A stretch of 45,009 nt of DNA. Source: Methylococcales bacterium. GTDB taxonomy: Bacteria; Pseudomonadota; Gammaproteobacteria; JABHGC01. The notes beneath the pieces were generated by a model, which had not been told where the DNA came from, did no database searches, and saw nothing but the letters and a program-made list of their open reading frames with translations. Every line of letters starts with the position of its first letter. Positions within the stretch are counted from its first letter, which is position 1. The DNA lies in contig JABHGC010000023.1 of NCBI GenBank assembly GCA_018672285.1, forward strand, positions 1-45,009. The letters run 5' to 3'. The translations under genes were made by a program, and so were the position numbers. Positions 34,917 through 44,594 of the stretch are shown one piece after another.

Positions 34917-35103
34917 TGTTAGTCGCAGTCTGCTTCGCAATAGGCAAAAATTTTTAACTTCTCAAAAGCTCATCTAAACAATGCTTTTCTATGACAAAAG
35001 AAACCCAGCAAAAAAGCAGAAATAGCTAAGATGGTTATATTCTGCAATTGCAGGTAAAATGCGCGGCTAAATATTCCGTTACAAACAAGTTGAGGTTTGC
35101 CCC

Positions 35104-36432
35104 ATGCATCAGACATTGTATATACAAACATTTGGTTGCCAAATGAACGTATACGACTCAGACAAAATGGCAGACTTACTGGCAGAAACCCATCAATTGA
35201 CTCGTGTTGATAAACCCGAAGATGCGGATGTTTTATTGCTAAATACTTGTTCTGTAAGGGAAAGGGCGCAAGAGAAAGTCTTTTCATTCTTAGGGCGCTG
35301 GCGTGATATCAAAGCGAAGAAACCACACGTTGTAATTGGTGTTGGTGGGTGTGTTGCAAGCCAAGAAGGGGATTTGATTCGAAAAAGAGCACCCTATGTC
35401 GATATGGTATTTGGCCCCCAAACTTTGCACCGCTTGCCAGAGATGCTCGATACCATTGCTGAAAAGCATAAACCTGTGATTGATGTCTCCTTCCCTGAAA
35501 TTGAAAAATTTGATCGTCTCCCAGAACCTAAAGCGTCTGGTGTCACTGCATTTGTTTCCATCATGGAAGGTTGCAGCAAATATTGTACATTCTGTGTGGT
35601 GCCCTACACCCGCGGGGAAGAAGTGAGCCGTCCATTTGATGATGTGCTTGCAGAAATTGCAAAGCTAGCTGAGCAAGGTGTGAAAGAAATCATTTTGTTG
35701 GGGCAAAATGTGAATGCTTACCGAGGACCAATGCATGATGGTGACACTGCAGATCTAGCACTACTCATTCATTACGTCGCGGCAATTGAAACTGTCGAGC
35801 GAATCCGGTTTTTAACGTCGCACCCCGTCGAATTTTCAGACTCACTCATTGATGCTTTTGCAGAAGAACCAAAATTGGTCAGTTTTGTGCATTTACCCAT
35901 TCAATCTGGTTGTGACCGTATTTTAACCATGATGAAACGAGGGCATACAGCGCTTGAGTATAAACAAAAAATACGCAGACTGATGAAAGCGAGGCCAGAC
36001 CTGACCTTATCCTCCGATTTCATTATCGGCTTCCCGGGGGAGACGGATGAAGACTTCCAGCAAACACTCGACTTAATTGATGAAATAGGTTTTGACCACT
36101 CCTATAGCTTTATTTATAGCCCAAGACCTGGAACACCCGCCTCAGATATGCCAGATGATGTGAGCGTAGAGGTTAAGAAAGCACGATTAAAAGTGTTACA
36201 AGAAAAAATTCAGAACAATGCACAAGTCATCAGCCGGAAAATGGTGGGAACAACTCAACGCGTCTTAATTGAAGGCCCTTCAAAGAAAGACCCGAATAGG
36301 CTTTCGGGTCGAACTGAAAATAACCGCGTGGTCAATTTAGAGGGCGACATGAATTTAGTACACCAGTTTGTGAACGTTGTGGTGACTGAGGCATTGCCAA
36401 ATTCATTAAGGGCTGAGCTAGTGCAAGAGTAA
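35104..36432 (+). CDS. miaB: tRNA-2-methylthio-N6-dimethylallyladenosine synthase
   Basis: Radical-SAM methylthiotransferase that converts i6A37 to ms2i6A37 in tRNA. 442 aa. The N-terminal UPF0004 domain has Cys12, Cys49 and Cys83 (second Fe-S cluster) and the radical-SAM cluster has Cys157, Cys161 and Cys164 in CSKYCTFC; these positions are identical to those in E. coli MiaB. A C-terminal TRAM domain follows (about 370-440). ATG at 35104. It begins the miaB-phoH-ybeY-ybeX-lnt series. Confidence 0.98.
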   Translation: MHQTLYIQTFGCQMNVYDSDKMADLLAETHQLTRVDKPEDADVLLLNTCSVRERAQEKVFSFLGRWRDIKAKKPHVVIGVGGCVASQEGDLIRKRAPYVDMVFGPQTLHRLPEMLDTIAEKHKPVIDVSFPEIEKFDRLPEPKASGVTAFVSIMEGCSKYCTFCVVPYTRGEEVSRPFDDVLAEIAKLAEQGVKEIILLGQNVNAYRGPMHDGDTADLALLIHYVAAIETVERIRFLTSHPVEFSDSLIDAFAEEPKLVSFVHLPIQSGCDRILTMMKRGHTALEYKQKIRRLMKARPDLTLSSDFIIGFPGETDEDFQQTLDLIDEIGFDHSYSFIYSPRPGTPASDMPDDVSVEVKKARLKVLQEKIQNNAQVISRKMVGTTQRVLIEGPSKKDPNRLSGRTENNRVVNLEGDMNLVHQFVNVVVTEALPNSLRAELVQE

Positions 36433-36439
36433 CCACAGA

Positions 36440-36459
36440 GGGGAAAATTTCCCTTTTTT
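36440..36459 (+). terminator. Candidate terminator after miaB
   Basis: GGGGAAAATTTCCC (36440-36453) followed by six T (36454-36459), 8 bp after the miaB stop. The stem is short and AT-rich inside, so it is probably weak and may allow read-through into phoH. Confidence 0.45.
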
Positions 36460-36541
36460 GTGATCTGTGTTCCACTAAATTAACCCATTTAAAAACAATT
36501 TCGGATAAACTGTGTTTAACATGCAATGAAAAGGATTTATC

Positions 36542-37519
36542 GTGGGTGTGAAGACTGAAAGTACCAACGAAGGTGTTTTTGAATTAGAGCCTCAGGACAA
36601 TTTAAGATTAGCCAACTTGTGTGGCCAGTTTGACGAACATTTACGGATGATCGAGCAGAGAGTCGGGGTGGAGATACGTAATCGAGGCGCATCATTTGAA
36701 ATATCAGGAGATAAAGCCCTCCAAAACAAGACAAAAGCATTGCTGCTTAATATATACGAGCACACCAAGCAAGAGGTCATTACGCCAGCGCAAGTACACT
36801 TATTTCTGCAAGAAATAGGAGCTGATGACAACTCTGGTATCGACATTGGTGAAGAGGTGATTATTACCACTCGGCGTAATCGTATACGAGGTCGGGGGAT
36901 CAACCAGAAGCAGTACCTTAAAAGTATTCTCAAAAATGACATTAATTTTGGTATAGGGCCTGCAGGTACCGGTAAAACATATTTGGCTGTTGCGTGCGCG
37001 ATAGATGCGCTTGAAAAAAACCAAGTGCGCCGATTAGTGCTCACACGCCCTGCCGTTGAGGCGGGGGAAAAGTTGGGCTTTTTGCCCGGTGATCTCGCTC
37101 AAAAAATTGACCCCTATTTGCGGCCTCTTTATGACGCTTTATATGAAATGTTGGGGTTTGATCAGGTAATGGCATTGATGGAGCGCAATGTGATCGAAGT
37201 GGCACCATTAGCCTACATGCGAGGGCGGACCTTAAATGAAGCCTTTGTGATACTGGATGAAGCGCAAAATACCAGTGTTGAGCAGATGAAAATGTTTCTA
37301 ACCCGAATTGGCTTTGGATCTAAAGCGGTTGTGACCGGAGATGTCACCCAAATTGATTTGCCTAAATCAATTCCATCAGGTTTGAAACAAGTTCAAACGG
37401 TATTGGATAATGTTGAAGGCATTGGCTTTACGCATTTTAAAACACGCGATGTGATTCGTCATCCTCTAGTACAAAAAATAGTACGGGCTTATGAAGACCA
37501 TGAAGATCAAAACCAGTAA
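36542..37519 (+). CDS. ybeZ: PhoH-like ATPase (YbeZ)
   Basis: Cytosolic P-loop ATPase of the PhoH family, associated with YbeY in RNA metabolism. 325 aa. Walker A GPAGTGKT is at 139-146, and the Walker [10 protein letters not shown] lies near 232-240; a KH-like N-terminal region (about 20-110) precedes the ATPase. GTG start at 36542 with AAGGA 7 nt upstream. The stop overlaps the ybeY ATG by one base, so the two are coupled, as is normal in gammaproteobacteria. Confidence 0.95.
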   Translation: MGVKTESTNEGVFELEPQDNLRLANLCGQFDEHLRMIEQRVGVEIRNRGASFEISGDKALQNKTKALLLNIYEHTKQEVITPAQVHLFLQEIGADDNSGIDIGEEVIITTRRNRIRGRGINQKQYLKSILKNDINFGIGPAGTGKTYLAVACAIDALEKNQVRRLVLTRPAVEAGEKLGFLPGDLAQKIDPYLRPLYDALYEMLGFDQVMALMERNVIEVAPLAYMRGRTLNEAFVILDEAQNTSVEQMKMFLTRIGFGSKAVVTGDVTQIDLPKSIPSGLKQVQTVLDNVEGIGFTHFKTRDVIRHPLVQKIVRAYEDHEDQNQ

Positions 37520-37971
37520 TGGTTATTGAAGTTGATGTACAAGTCGTGACTAAAGAAGTTGCCCCCAGTGAGTCTCAATTTACCGAGTGGGTCACTTTGG
37601 CCTTACAAGGACAAAAAAATGCGGAGATGAGTATTCGGCTTGTTGATGCAGAGGAAATCCGCGAGCTTAACCAGACCTATCGGCATAAAGATAAAGCAAC
37701 GAACGTGCTTTCCTTTCCATTTGAGGTGCCAGAGGGAGTCCCTGACTGTTATTTACTCGGGGATTTGGTCATTTGCCCAAGTGTGGTTGAGCAAGAAGCT
37801 CTGGCGCAAAATAAACCACTAACATCCCATTGGGCACATATGGTTGTACATGGTACCTTACATTTATTAGGATACGATCATGTTACTGATGAACAAGCCA
37901 ATATTATGGAGCCTCTAGAGATTATGTTGTTGGCCAAGCTGGGTTATGCCAACCCATACCAGGAGATTTAA
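37519..37971 (+). CDS. ybeY: Endoribonuclease YbeY
   Basis: Zn-dependent single-strand endoribonuclease in 16S rRNA 3' maturation and 70S quality control. 150 aa. The zinc motif H-x3-H-x5-H is His111, His115 and His121 ([11 protein letters not shown]), and the conserved TNVLSFPFE precedes it at about 61-69. It overlaps ybeZ by one base and precedes ybeX by 2 bp. Confidence 0.97.
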   Translation: MVIEVDVQVVTKEVAPSESQFTEWVTLALQGQKNAEMSIRLVDAEEIRELNQTYRHKDKATNVLSFPFEVPEGVPDCYLLGDLVICPSVVEQEALAQNKPLTSHWAHMVVHGTLHLLGYDHVTDEQANIMEPLEIMLLAKLGYANPYQEI

Positions 37972-37973
37972 GC

Positions 37974-38807
37974 ATGAGTTCACAACCAGACCCGTCGATA
38001 TCCTGGGTTCAGCGAATGAGTCAAATGTTTTTTGCTGAACCGAAAGATAAAACTGAGCTTTTAGGCGTACTTCGTAACGCCCAAGAGCGCAGCTTATTAA
38101 ATTCACATGCATTGGCGATGGTGGAAGGTGTTTTACAAGTTTCTGCCATGCAAGTGAGGGATATCATGATCCCTAGATCACAAATGGTGATGGTGACACG
38201 AGATGGGCCTGCTGAATCAATATTCAAAGATGTTATTGAGTCGACGCACTCTAGGTTCCCTGTCTACATTGATGACCGAGCGGAAGTTGTTGGTATCTTA
38301 ATTGCCAAAGACTTGCTGGGGTATTGTATTGATACCGAAAAAGAATCGTTTAAAATCCGAGACGTCATGCGTCCGGCCATTTTTGTTCCAGAAAGTAAAT
38401 CTCTAGATGCCTTATTAAAAACCTTTCAAAGTAGCCATAACCACATGGCCATCGTTGTGGATGAGTATGGTGCGGCTTCTGGCTTAGTGACGATTGAAGA
38501 TGTGCTAGAGCAAATTGTAGGTGAGATTGAAGACGAGCATGATTTAGAAGACGATGGTTACATTTTGGATCATGGTGACAATGAATACACCATTAAATCT
38601 CTTACCCCGATTGATGAGTTCAATGAGTACTTTAAACAAGCCGTCGACTCAAAAGGGTTTGATACCATTGGCGGAGTTGTGATGAATGAATTTGGTCATG
38701 TGCCAGAGCGTGGTGAAAAAATTCATATTGGCCATTATCAGTTTGAAGTGTTGAGAGCAGATTTACGGCGAACGTATTTGTTTAAACTGTTTATTATTCA
38801 AGAATGA
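37974..38807 (+). CDS. ybeX: CBS/CorC-domain protein YbeX
   Basis: 277-aa protein of the CorC/HlyC family. Two CBS domains (about 66-125 and 133-190), including the [27 protein letters not shown] stretch, are followed by a CorC_HlyC domain (about 205-275). There is no membrane domain, unlike CNNM/CorB, so a role in Mg2+/Co2+ efflux is indirect; recent work ties YbeX to ribosome metabolism, in keeping with its ybeZ-ybeY neighbours. ATG at 37974; its stop overlaps the lnt ATG by 4 bp (ATGA). Confidence 0.94.
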   Translation: MSSQPDPSISWVQRMSQMFFAEPKDKTELLGVLRNAQERSLLNSHALAMVEGVLQVSAMQVRDIMIPRSQMVMVTRDGPAESIFKDVIESTHSRFPVYIDDRAEVVGILIAKDLLGYCIDTEKESFKIRDVMRPAIFVPESKSLDALLKTFQSSHNHMAIVVDEYGAASGLVTIEDVLEQIVGEIEDEHDLEDDGYILDHGDNEYTIKSLTPIDEFNEYFKQAVDSKGFDTIGGVVMNEFGHVPERGEKIHIGHYQFEVLRADLRRTYLFKLFIIQE

Positions 38808-40291
38808 TTCCTCAAAAAAAACGATATTGGTTGCTAGATGTTCTAGCATTATTAGCGGGTGCCTTGTATCCATTGGCTTTTGCCCCCTTTGATTTATACC
38901 CATTGGTCATTATTTCAATGGCCACACTCTTCTCATTGTGGTTTTACGTTCCTGAGCGATCCCTATGGCAGGGCTGGTTATTTGGCTTTGGCTTGTTTGG
39001 TGTGGGCACCTCTTGGGTTTATGTTAGCATTCATGACTTCTCAGGTGTGTGGGCGTGGCTGGCGGTTCTGATTACCATGGCATTTGCAGCGGTATTGGCT
39101 GTTTATTTCTTGGTGCTTGGGTGGCTTGCTCGTCAATTGATGGCGCCTAAATCGGTTGCGATGTTACTTGTGTTTCCTGCGTTGTGGGTGCTGGTTGAAT
39201 GGCTGAGAGGTTGGTTATTCACCGGTTTCCCCTGGCTTGTCGCCGGTTACAGCCAAATAGACACGGTTATATCAGGCTATGCGGCTTATTTTGGTGTTTA
39301 TGGTGTCAGTTATGTTCTGGCTTTAATGGCAGGTTCCCTTGCATTGCTGGTGAAATCTCAAAGGCTGTTGGCCAGTGGTCTTTTAGCTGGCTTGCTAATG
39401 ATTGGCTTTCTGGGGCAATATTTTGCTCTATCTCAAACAGAAGAAACAGGAGATAGTCTTAGGGTGAGCATGATCCAAGGTAATATCACTCAAGACCGGA
39501 AATGGTTAAGTGAAGAGTTACGACCAACTCTACAGATGTATCACCGGTTAACTGAACAGCATTGGGATAGTGACTTAATTCTATGGCCTGAAACCGCAAT
39601 GCCCATTTTATATCAGTCCGTTAAAGAGCCTTATATTCTGCCTTTGGCCAAAAAAGCCAAAGCACACCATACAACGATCATTGCTGGTGTGCCGATAGGG
39701 GAAGGTGAGCACTATTACAATAGTATGGTTGCATTTGGTGACCATCCTTTGCAGTTTTATCATAAAGTGCATTTAGTGCCCTTTGGTGAGTTTATGCCTT
39801 TCGAATCTATTTTGGGTAATTTGCTTAAAGCGCTAAAAATTCCGATGGCGCATTTTGCAGGTGGTGGTGATCAGCAGCCTTTATTTCATATCAAGAATAT
39901 ACCCATTGCAATGAGTATTTGTTATGAAGATGCTTTTGGTGAAGAGATTATTTCGGCTTTACCTGAAGCTCAGTTGTTGGTTAATGTCAGTAATGATGCC
40001 TGGTTTGGAGAGTCGTTAGCAGCACCTCAGCATCTACAAATGGCACAAATGAGAGCGTTAGAATCAGGGCGTACATTGCTGAGGAATACAAATACGGGTA
40101 TTTCCGCAGTTATAAACCCAGATGGCAGTATCCAGCAGCAGTTAGCCTCCTTTAAGCGAGATGTTTTAACGGCCACTGTAAAGGCTCGCGCAGGGCTAAC
40201 CGGATATGCTTTGTGGGGGAATGCCCCGGTAATAATACTGGTGCTTATTATATTGGCCTTTGGGGGGCGGTTGGCGAGAGAGCGGTCATAA
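38804..40291 (+). CDS. lnt: Apolipoprotein N-acyltransferase
   Basis: Inner-membrane enzyme that N-acylates the diacylglyceryl cysteine of lipoproteins. 495 aa. The N-terminal ~210 residues hold six or more hydrophobic helices, and the C-terminal part is a nitrilase-like domain with triad Glu263 (LILWPETAMP), Lys321 (YHKVHLVPFGEF) and Cys373 (MSICYEDAFGEE). It overlaps ybeX by 4 bp and ends 41 bp before the convergent pilD stop. It is the late step in the pathway begun by lgt. Confidence 0.97.
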   Translation: MIPQKKRYWLLDVLALLAGALYPLAFAPFDLYPLVIISMATLFSLWFYVPERSLWQGWLFGFGLFGVGTSWVYVSIHDFSGVWAWLAVLITMAFAAVLAVYFLVLGWLARQLMAPKSVAMLLVFPALWVLVEWLRGWLFTGFPWLVAGYSQIDTVISGYAAYFGVYGVSYVLALMAGSLALLVKSQRLLASGLLAGLLMIGFLGQYFALSQTEETGDSLRVSMIQGNITQDRKWLSEELRPTLQMYHRLTEQHWDSDLILWPETAMPILYQSVKEPYILPLAKKAKAHHTTIIAGVPIGEGEHYYNSMVAFGDHPLQFYHKVHLVPFGEFMPFESILGNLLKALKIPMAHFAGGGDQQPLFHIKNIPIAMSICYEDAFGEEIISALPEAQLLVNVSNDAWFGESLAAPQHLQMAQMRALESGRTLLRNTNTGISAVINPDGSIQQQLASFKRDVLTATVKARAGLTGYALWGNAPVIILVLIILAFGGRLARERS

Positions 40292-40332
40292 TGTGTTGCT
40301 GATAGAGGGGCTTTCTTTCCGGTAAACCAAAT

Positions 40333-41223
40333 TTAAAGCATTGTCTTGAAATAAAAATCCATCAACTCATTGCCAAACATCATGCTGATCCAGCCTGCTG
40401 CTGCGAGATAAGGGCCAAATGGGATAGGGATATTTTTATCTCGGCCCAAGGTAAGTATTAAAGTAATACCCACAGCTGCCCCTACAAAAGAGGAAAGAAC
40501 GATGATGAGCAATATATACTGGTAGCCAAACCAAGCGCCAAAAACAGCGAGTAGTTTAAAGTCACCATACCCCATCCCTTCCTTGCCTGTGACTAACTTG
40601 AATACTTGATATACGCTCCAAAGGCTCATGTAGCCGACCATCGCACCAATAACGCTAGATTGTAGGTCTGTAAAAATACCAAATACCCCTAACAACAAAC
40701 CTATCCATAAAAAAGGTAGGGTGATGTCGTCGGGTAGTAACATGGTGTCAAAATCAATCATGGTCAAGCTGATTAAAGCCCAGGTGAGCAGTATGCCAAA
40801 CAACGCAACCCAAGATACACCAAACTTCCAAGCCACTAACAAAGAGAGTAAAGCGGTTGTAAATTCTATGATGGGGTAGCGTAAGCTAATGGGCGTTTTA
40901 CAGCCAGAGCACTTACCTTTGAGTAAGAAAAAATAGCTAACCAAAGGGATATTTTCTAATGCGGTAATTTTATGTCCGCAGCTAGGGCAGGTTGAGCGTG
41001 GTACATTAAGGTTAAATGGCTTTTCAGGTTTGTCAGGAGGTGTGCACTGGCAACCTTTATCTTCAGACAATAATTCAATGCATTGTTTTTTCCAATCTCG
41101 CTCCATCATCACTGGGAGGCGATAAATCACCACATTAAGAAAGCTGCCGACAAGCAAGCTGAAAAGCGTGACAAAAACTAAATAGCTGGTAGGGAACTGC
41201 TGGAAATATTCAATGATAACCAT
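40333..41223 (-). CDS. pilD: Prepilin leader peptidase/N-methyltransferase
   Basis: Bifunctional aspartic protease that cleaves and methylates prepilins. 296 aa with about eight transmembrane helices. N-terminal cytosolic loop has the zinc-binding CPSCGHKIT and CSGCKTPI pairs (near 78 and 103) and the LPVMMERDWKKQC motif; the protease Asp residues lie in DFDTMLLPD and in the GMGYGDFKLL motif near 216. It also has an extra CQC near residue 58. It is separated from pilC by a strong hairpin (41281-41324), so it may have its own promoter. Confidence 0.97.
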   Translation of the reverse strand: MVIIEYFQQFPTSYLVFVTLFSLLVGSFLNVVIYRLPVMMERDWKKQCIELLSEDKGCQCTPPDKPEKPFNLNVPRSTCPSCGHKITALENIPLVSYFFLLKGKCSGCKTPISLRYPIIEFTTALLSLLVAWKFGVSWVALFGILLTWALISLTMIDFDTMLLPDDITLPFLWIGLLLGVFGIFTDLQSSVIGAMVGYMSLWSVYQVFKLVTGKEGMGYGDFKLLAVFGAWFGYQYILLIIVLSSFVGAAVGITLILTLGRDKNIPIPFGPYLAAAGWISMMFGNELMDFYFKTML

Positions 41224-41280
41224 TTGGCGAATGACTCATGAAGGTGGGTGTTAAAGTGATATTTAGGAGGTGAATATCGT

Positions 41281-41324
41281 TAAAAACAGATTAAAGGCTC
41301 ATGGGCTAAATGAGCCTTTAATCT
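41281..41324 (-). terminator. Intrinsic terminator between pilC and pilD
   Basis: A perfect 15-bp stem, AGATTAAAGGCTCAT (41288-41302) against ATGAGCCTTTAATCT (41310-41324), with a 7-nt loop. Read on the minus strand it lies 10 bp after the pilC stop and is followed by GTTTTTAAC, the arrangement of a rho-independent terminator. Confidence 0.8.
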
Positions 41325-41333
41325 GGGGCGTTC

Positions 41334-42554
41334 TTAAACAACGCCGCCCAATTTGAAGATCGGTAAGTACATCGCGATAACCAGTCCACCAATTAAGACA
41401 CCAAGCACGGCCATAATTAAAGGCTCTAGTAAGCTACTCATAGAGTCTACCGCGTTATCCACTTCTTCTTCATAAAAGTCAGCCACTTTACCGAGCATCT
41501 GGTCCAGAGAACCGGACTCCTCACCAATGGCCACCATCTGTACAACCATATTAGGGAATAAATCGGCTTGTTGCATGGCCAATTGTAGCTGTTGGCCTGT
41601 GGCTACTTTTTCTCGCATAACCACAACAGCTTGAGAATAGACGATGTTGCCCGTTGCGCCAGCAACAGAGTCCATGGCCTCCACAAGCGGGACACCGGCT
41701 GCAAACATGGTTGATAATGTCCGTGCAAAACGAGAGATGGCCGATTTATGTAAAATGTCACCAATGATGGGTAGATGGAGTAGCATTTTATCAAATTGAG
41801 CCGCAAATTTACGGCTTCTACGTTTGGCCTCAATAATTCCATAAATGGTACCGCCAATAATACCAAAGACGAGCCACCAGTTTGCTTGCATATACTCAGA
41901 AATACCGAGTACAAATAAGGTGAAGGCGGGTAAATCACCACCAAAACTTGAGAACACTTGGGCAAATTGCGGTACTACAAAAATAAGTAGGATTGCAGTT
42001 ACGATGAAAGCCACCACCATGACCGCAGCAGGGTAAAACATCGCTTTTTTGATTTTGGCTTTGAGAGACTCAGTCTTTTCTTTGTACTCTGCAATACGGT
42101 GCAATAATGTTTCGAGCACACCAGCTGCTTCGCCTGCTTTCACTAAGTTACAAAAGAGGGCGTCAAAGTAGAGAGGGTGTTTGTTAAGGGCATTGGCTAA
42201 AGTTTCACCCCCCTCAATATCGGCTTTAATGGCCATAATGAGTTCAGCCATGCTCGGGTTTTCATGCCCTTTACCCACGATGTCAAAGGATTGTACTAAT
42301 GGCACGCCAGCGGACATCATTGTAGCTAACTGGCGGCTGAAAACAGCGATGTCTTTAGTGGTGATTTTTTTCTTACGAGCAGCAAATAAAGGTTTGGCTT
42401 TTTTTCGAACTTTGTTGGCCGCAATACCTTGGCGGCGTAATTCAGCTTTGGCTAGATTGAGAGAGCCAGCTCGGGTTTCCCCTTTGATTTTGGCGCCCTT
42501 TTTATCCATGCCTTCCCATGTAAAGACATCATATTGAGCTGCGGATTTGGCCAT
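41334..42554 (-). CDS. pilC: Type IV pilus inner-membrane platform protein PilC
   Basis: Polytopic platform of the type IV pilus machine that couples PilB ATPase motion to pilin extraction. 406 aa with two T2SF/GSPII_F repeats (about 70-195 and 270-395); FSRQLATMMSAGVPLVQSFD in the first and FARTLSTMFAAGVPLVEAMD in the second show the internal duplication. Three main hydrophobic helices (about 173-195, 225-245 and 377-400). The gene starts 5 bp after pilB, so it is cotranscribed, and its end has the terminator noted at 41281. Confidence 0.97.
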   Translation of the reverse strand: MAKSAAQYDVFTWEGMDKKGAKIKGETRAGSLNLAKAELRRQGIAANKVRKKAKPLFAARKKKITTKDIAVFSRQLATMMSAGVPLVQSFDIVGKGHENPSMAELIMAIKADIEGGETLANALNKHPLYFDALFCNLVKAGEAAGVLETLLHRIAEYKEKTESLKAKIKKAMFYPAAVMVVAFIVTAILLIFVVPQFAQVFSSFGGDLPAFTLFVLGISEYMQANWWLVFGIIGGTIYGIIEAKRRSRKFAAQFDKMLLHLPIIGDILHKSAISRFARTLSTMFAAGVPLVEAMDSVAGATGNIVYSQAVVVMREKVATGQQLQLAMQQADLFPNMVVQMVAIGEESGSLDQMLGKVADFYEEEVDNAVDSMSSLLEPLIMAVLGVLIGGLVIAMYLPIFKLGGVV

Positions 42555-42559
42555 AACAC

Positions 42560-44275
42560 TTATTCCTTGGTCACACGGTTAATTTCTTCAATACTGGTAA
42601 AGCCAAAGCGGATTTTATTTAACCCTGAGGCTCTTAAATCATTAATACCTTCGAGTTTTGCTTGGTCAGCAAGTTGCATCGAGTTGCCATTTTCCATGAT
42701 GATTCTACCCATTGCTTCGGATATTGGCATCACTTGGTAAATACCAACACGCCCTTTGTAGCCTGAGGTGCAAGCATCACAGCCAACGGGGCCATAAATC
42801 GTTAAGTCATCCAGCTCACCTTCTATAAAACCCTCTTCCAAGAGCGCTTCTTTAGGGACGTCAACAACGGCTTTACATTTTGGGCACAGTCTTCTGGCTA
42901 AACGTTGCGCCATAATTAAAGAGACAGAAGAGGCAATGTTAAAAGGGGGTATACCCATATTTGCCAGTCGGGTCAATGTTTGGGGGGCATCATTGGTATG
43001 TAAGGTCGATAAAACCAGATGACCGGTTTGGGCTGCCTTAATGGATATTTCTGCGGTTTCTAAATCACGTATCTCACCAACCATGATGATATCAGGGTCT
43101 TGGCGTAAAAAGGCGCGTAAAGCTTCAGCAAAAGTCAGGCCTTGCTTCACGTTCATGTTACATTGGTTGATGCCCTGTACGTTGATTTCCACAGGATCTT
43201 CTGCTGTTGAGATATTAACGTCCGGGGAATTAATCATGTTTAAACCGGTATAGAGTGATACCGTTTTTCCGCTACCCGTCGGGCCTGTAACTAAAATCAT
43301 GCCGTAAGGTTTATTGATCGCATCAATAAATTGTTTCTGCTGTACCTCTTCAAAGCCAAGCTGCTCAATACCAATTTGAGCGCTGGTTGGATCTAAAATT
43401 CGTAATACTATTTTTTCCCCGTAAAGCGTTGGGCATGAGTTTACCCTGAAATCAATGGCGCGCCTTTTAGATACCTTCATTTTTATGCGGCCATCTTGAG
43501 GGACGCGGCGTTCAGCAATATCCATTCGGGACATCACTTTTAGCCTCGCGGTGATCCGCATGGCTAGATTGATCGGTGGGCTTGCGATCTCCGATAAAAT
43601 GCCATCTTGCCTAAAGCGAACCCTGAATACTTTTTCATAAGGTTCAAAATGGATGTCTGACGCGCCTTTGTTAATGGCATCAAGCAGCACTTTGTTGACA
43701 AACTTAACCACTGGGGCGTCATCAATATCGGCTTCTGATGCCTCCATACCGCCTGCGTTAGGGTCATGTTCATCTAGCTCTAGGTTTTCCAAGTCATCAT
43801 CTAACATGTCTGACATGGTTGTGTTAGTGGCTTCCAGCTGCTTTTCGATAAACTTAATGAGCTTATCTTCTTCCACTAAAACAGTTTCAGTCGCTAGGTT
43901 GGTATGGAACTTAATCTCATCGAGCGCTTGTAAATTGGTTGGGTCTGAAACAGCAACAAATAATCGCGTACCCCTCTTATATAAAGGGAGGGCGTGGTGC
44001 TTGATAATGAGCTCTTCTTTGACGAGCGAGGTGACTTCGCCATCAAACTCCATAGCCTCAAGGTCAAACAGTGGGGCGCCAAACTCTTGTGAGGCGGCAT
44101 AACCAATTTCACGCGCGCCAATAATGCTTTGTTTCACTAAGTGCGAAACAAAAGGGGTTTTCTCCTTAAAGGCAGCTTGGGTTGCTGCCTTAGCATCTTC
44201 TTCTGTAATTAGTTCATCACGGATGAGTCGTAGAGCAAGTCCGCTAAGATGTACTGGTGCGTTAGCTGTGGTCAT
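42560..44275 (-). CDS. pilB: Type IV pilus assembly ATPase PilB
   Basis: Hexameric ATPase for pilus extension. 571 aa: N-terminal MshEN-type domains (about 10-150), an acidic linker (about 155-188, rich in Asp/Glu), then the N2D and C-terminal ATPase domains. Walker A GPTGSGKT is at 331-338; the Asp box DPDIIMVGEIRDLETAE, the His box TGHLVLSTLHTNDA and the zinc-binding CPKCKAVV/CDACTSGYKGR cysteines follow. First gene of the minus-strand pilBC unit, divergent from pilA. Confidence 0.98.
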   Translation of the reverse strand: MTTANAPVHLSGLALRLIRDELITEEDAKAATQAAFKEKTPFVSHLVKQSIIGAREIGYAASQEFGAPLFDLEAMEFDGEVTSLVKEELIIKHHALPLYKRGTRLFVAVSDPTNLQALDEIKFHTNLATETVLVEEDKLIKFIEKQLEATNTTMSDMLDDDLENLELDEHDPNAGGMEASEADIDDAPVVKFVNKVLLDAINKGASDIHFEPYEKVFRVRFRQDGILSEIASPPINLAMRITARLKVMSRMDIAERRVPQDGRIKMKVSKRRAIDFRVNSCPTLYGEKIVLRILDPTSAQIGIEQLGFEEVQQKQFIDAINKPYGMILVTGPTGSGKTVSLYTGLNMINSPDVNISTAEDPVEINVQGINQCNMNVKQGLTFAEALRAFLRQDPDIIMVGEIRDLETAEISIKAAQTGHLVLSTLHTNDAPQTLTRLANMGIPPFNIASSVSLIMAQRLARRLCPKCKAVVDVPKEALLEEGFIEGELDDLTIYGPVGCDACTSGYKGRVGIYQVMPISEAMGRIIMENGNSMQLADQAKLEGINDLRASGLNKIRFGFTSIEEINRVTKE

Positions 44276-44393
44276 TTTTCTCTTTTTGACATTGGTTATT
44301 AATCTTCTTAAGCATAGTCACTATTTAAGTTAATAGAAGGGAAAACTGTAATAGGGTGTAAAGACTCACTATTACAAATTGTGTTTTATTGGG

Positions 44394-44430
44394 GTGACAA
44401 AAATGGTCACTTTTGGCCTTTTTTTGTCAT
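44394..44430 (+). promoter_or_regulatory. Candidate PilR-type activator sites
   Basis: An inverted repeat GTGAC-N7-GTCAC (44394-44410) and a TGTCAT (44425-44430) lie about 120-160 bp before the sigma-54 promoter, the usual range for an enhancer-binding protein. PilR recognition of TGTC-type boxes is known from Pseudomonas; binding here is inferred. Confidence 0.35.
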
Positions 44431-44551
44431 GAAAAATGAGGCTGTATCGACCCTTGACGAATGGAAGATCTCATCTATGCTGTATGCATTAGTTGTTGTT
44501 TATCTAGCGTTATTTAAACGGTAACTGAGATTTCGTTAAGTGTGGGAGGAT

Positions 44552-44568
44552 TTGGCATTATATGTGCT
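44552..44568 (+). promoter_or_regulatory. Sigma-54 (RpoN) promoter of pilA
   Basis: TTGGCATTATATGTGCT matches YTGGCACGRNNNTTGCW, with the invariant GG (44554-44555) and GC (44566-44567) at the correct 10-bp internal spacing. It is about 60 bp before the pilA ATG, as in Pseudomonas-type pilA genes controlled by PilS/PilR. Confidence 0.75.
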
Positions 44569-44594
44569 TAGTAGTTCTCAGCAAGACAAAATAA

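Larger units (their letters stand above)
34568..35103. other. 536-bp spacer between rfbD and miaB
   Basis: Besides palindromic element copy 3 it contains a second, different imperfect inverted repeat (34831-34848 TTTTTTTTGGGCTTAGCC against 34899-34916 GGCAAAGCCCAAAACAAA, ~50-nt loop). The remaining sequence is AT-rich without a tRNA, a convincing ORF or a clear promoter. A minus-strand reading frame at 34970-35287 overlaps the miaB start and has no family features. Confidence 0.65.

Noticed and set aside
34568..35103. Possible tRNA or CRISPR in the long spacer
   Set aside because: No TTCGANNC-type T-loop with a matching acceptor stem is present, and there are no regularly spaced direct repeats.
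34970..35287. 105-aa minus-strand reading frame
   Set aside because: It lies over the start of miaB on the opposite strand, has no Shine-Dalgarno or family features, and its composition is that of an antisense frame.
42181..42537. 118-aa plus-strand reading frame inside pilC
   Set aside because: It is antisense to the conserved first T2SF repeat of pilC and has no start signal.
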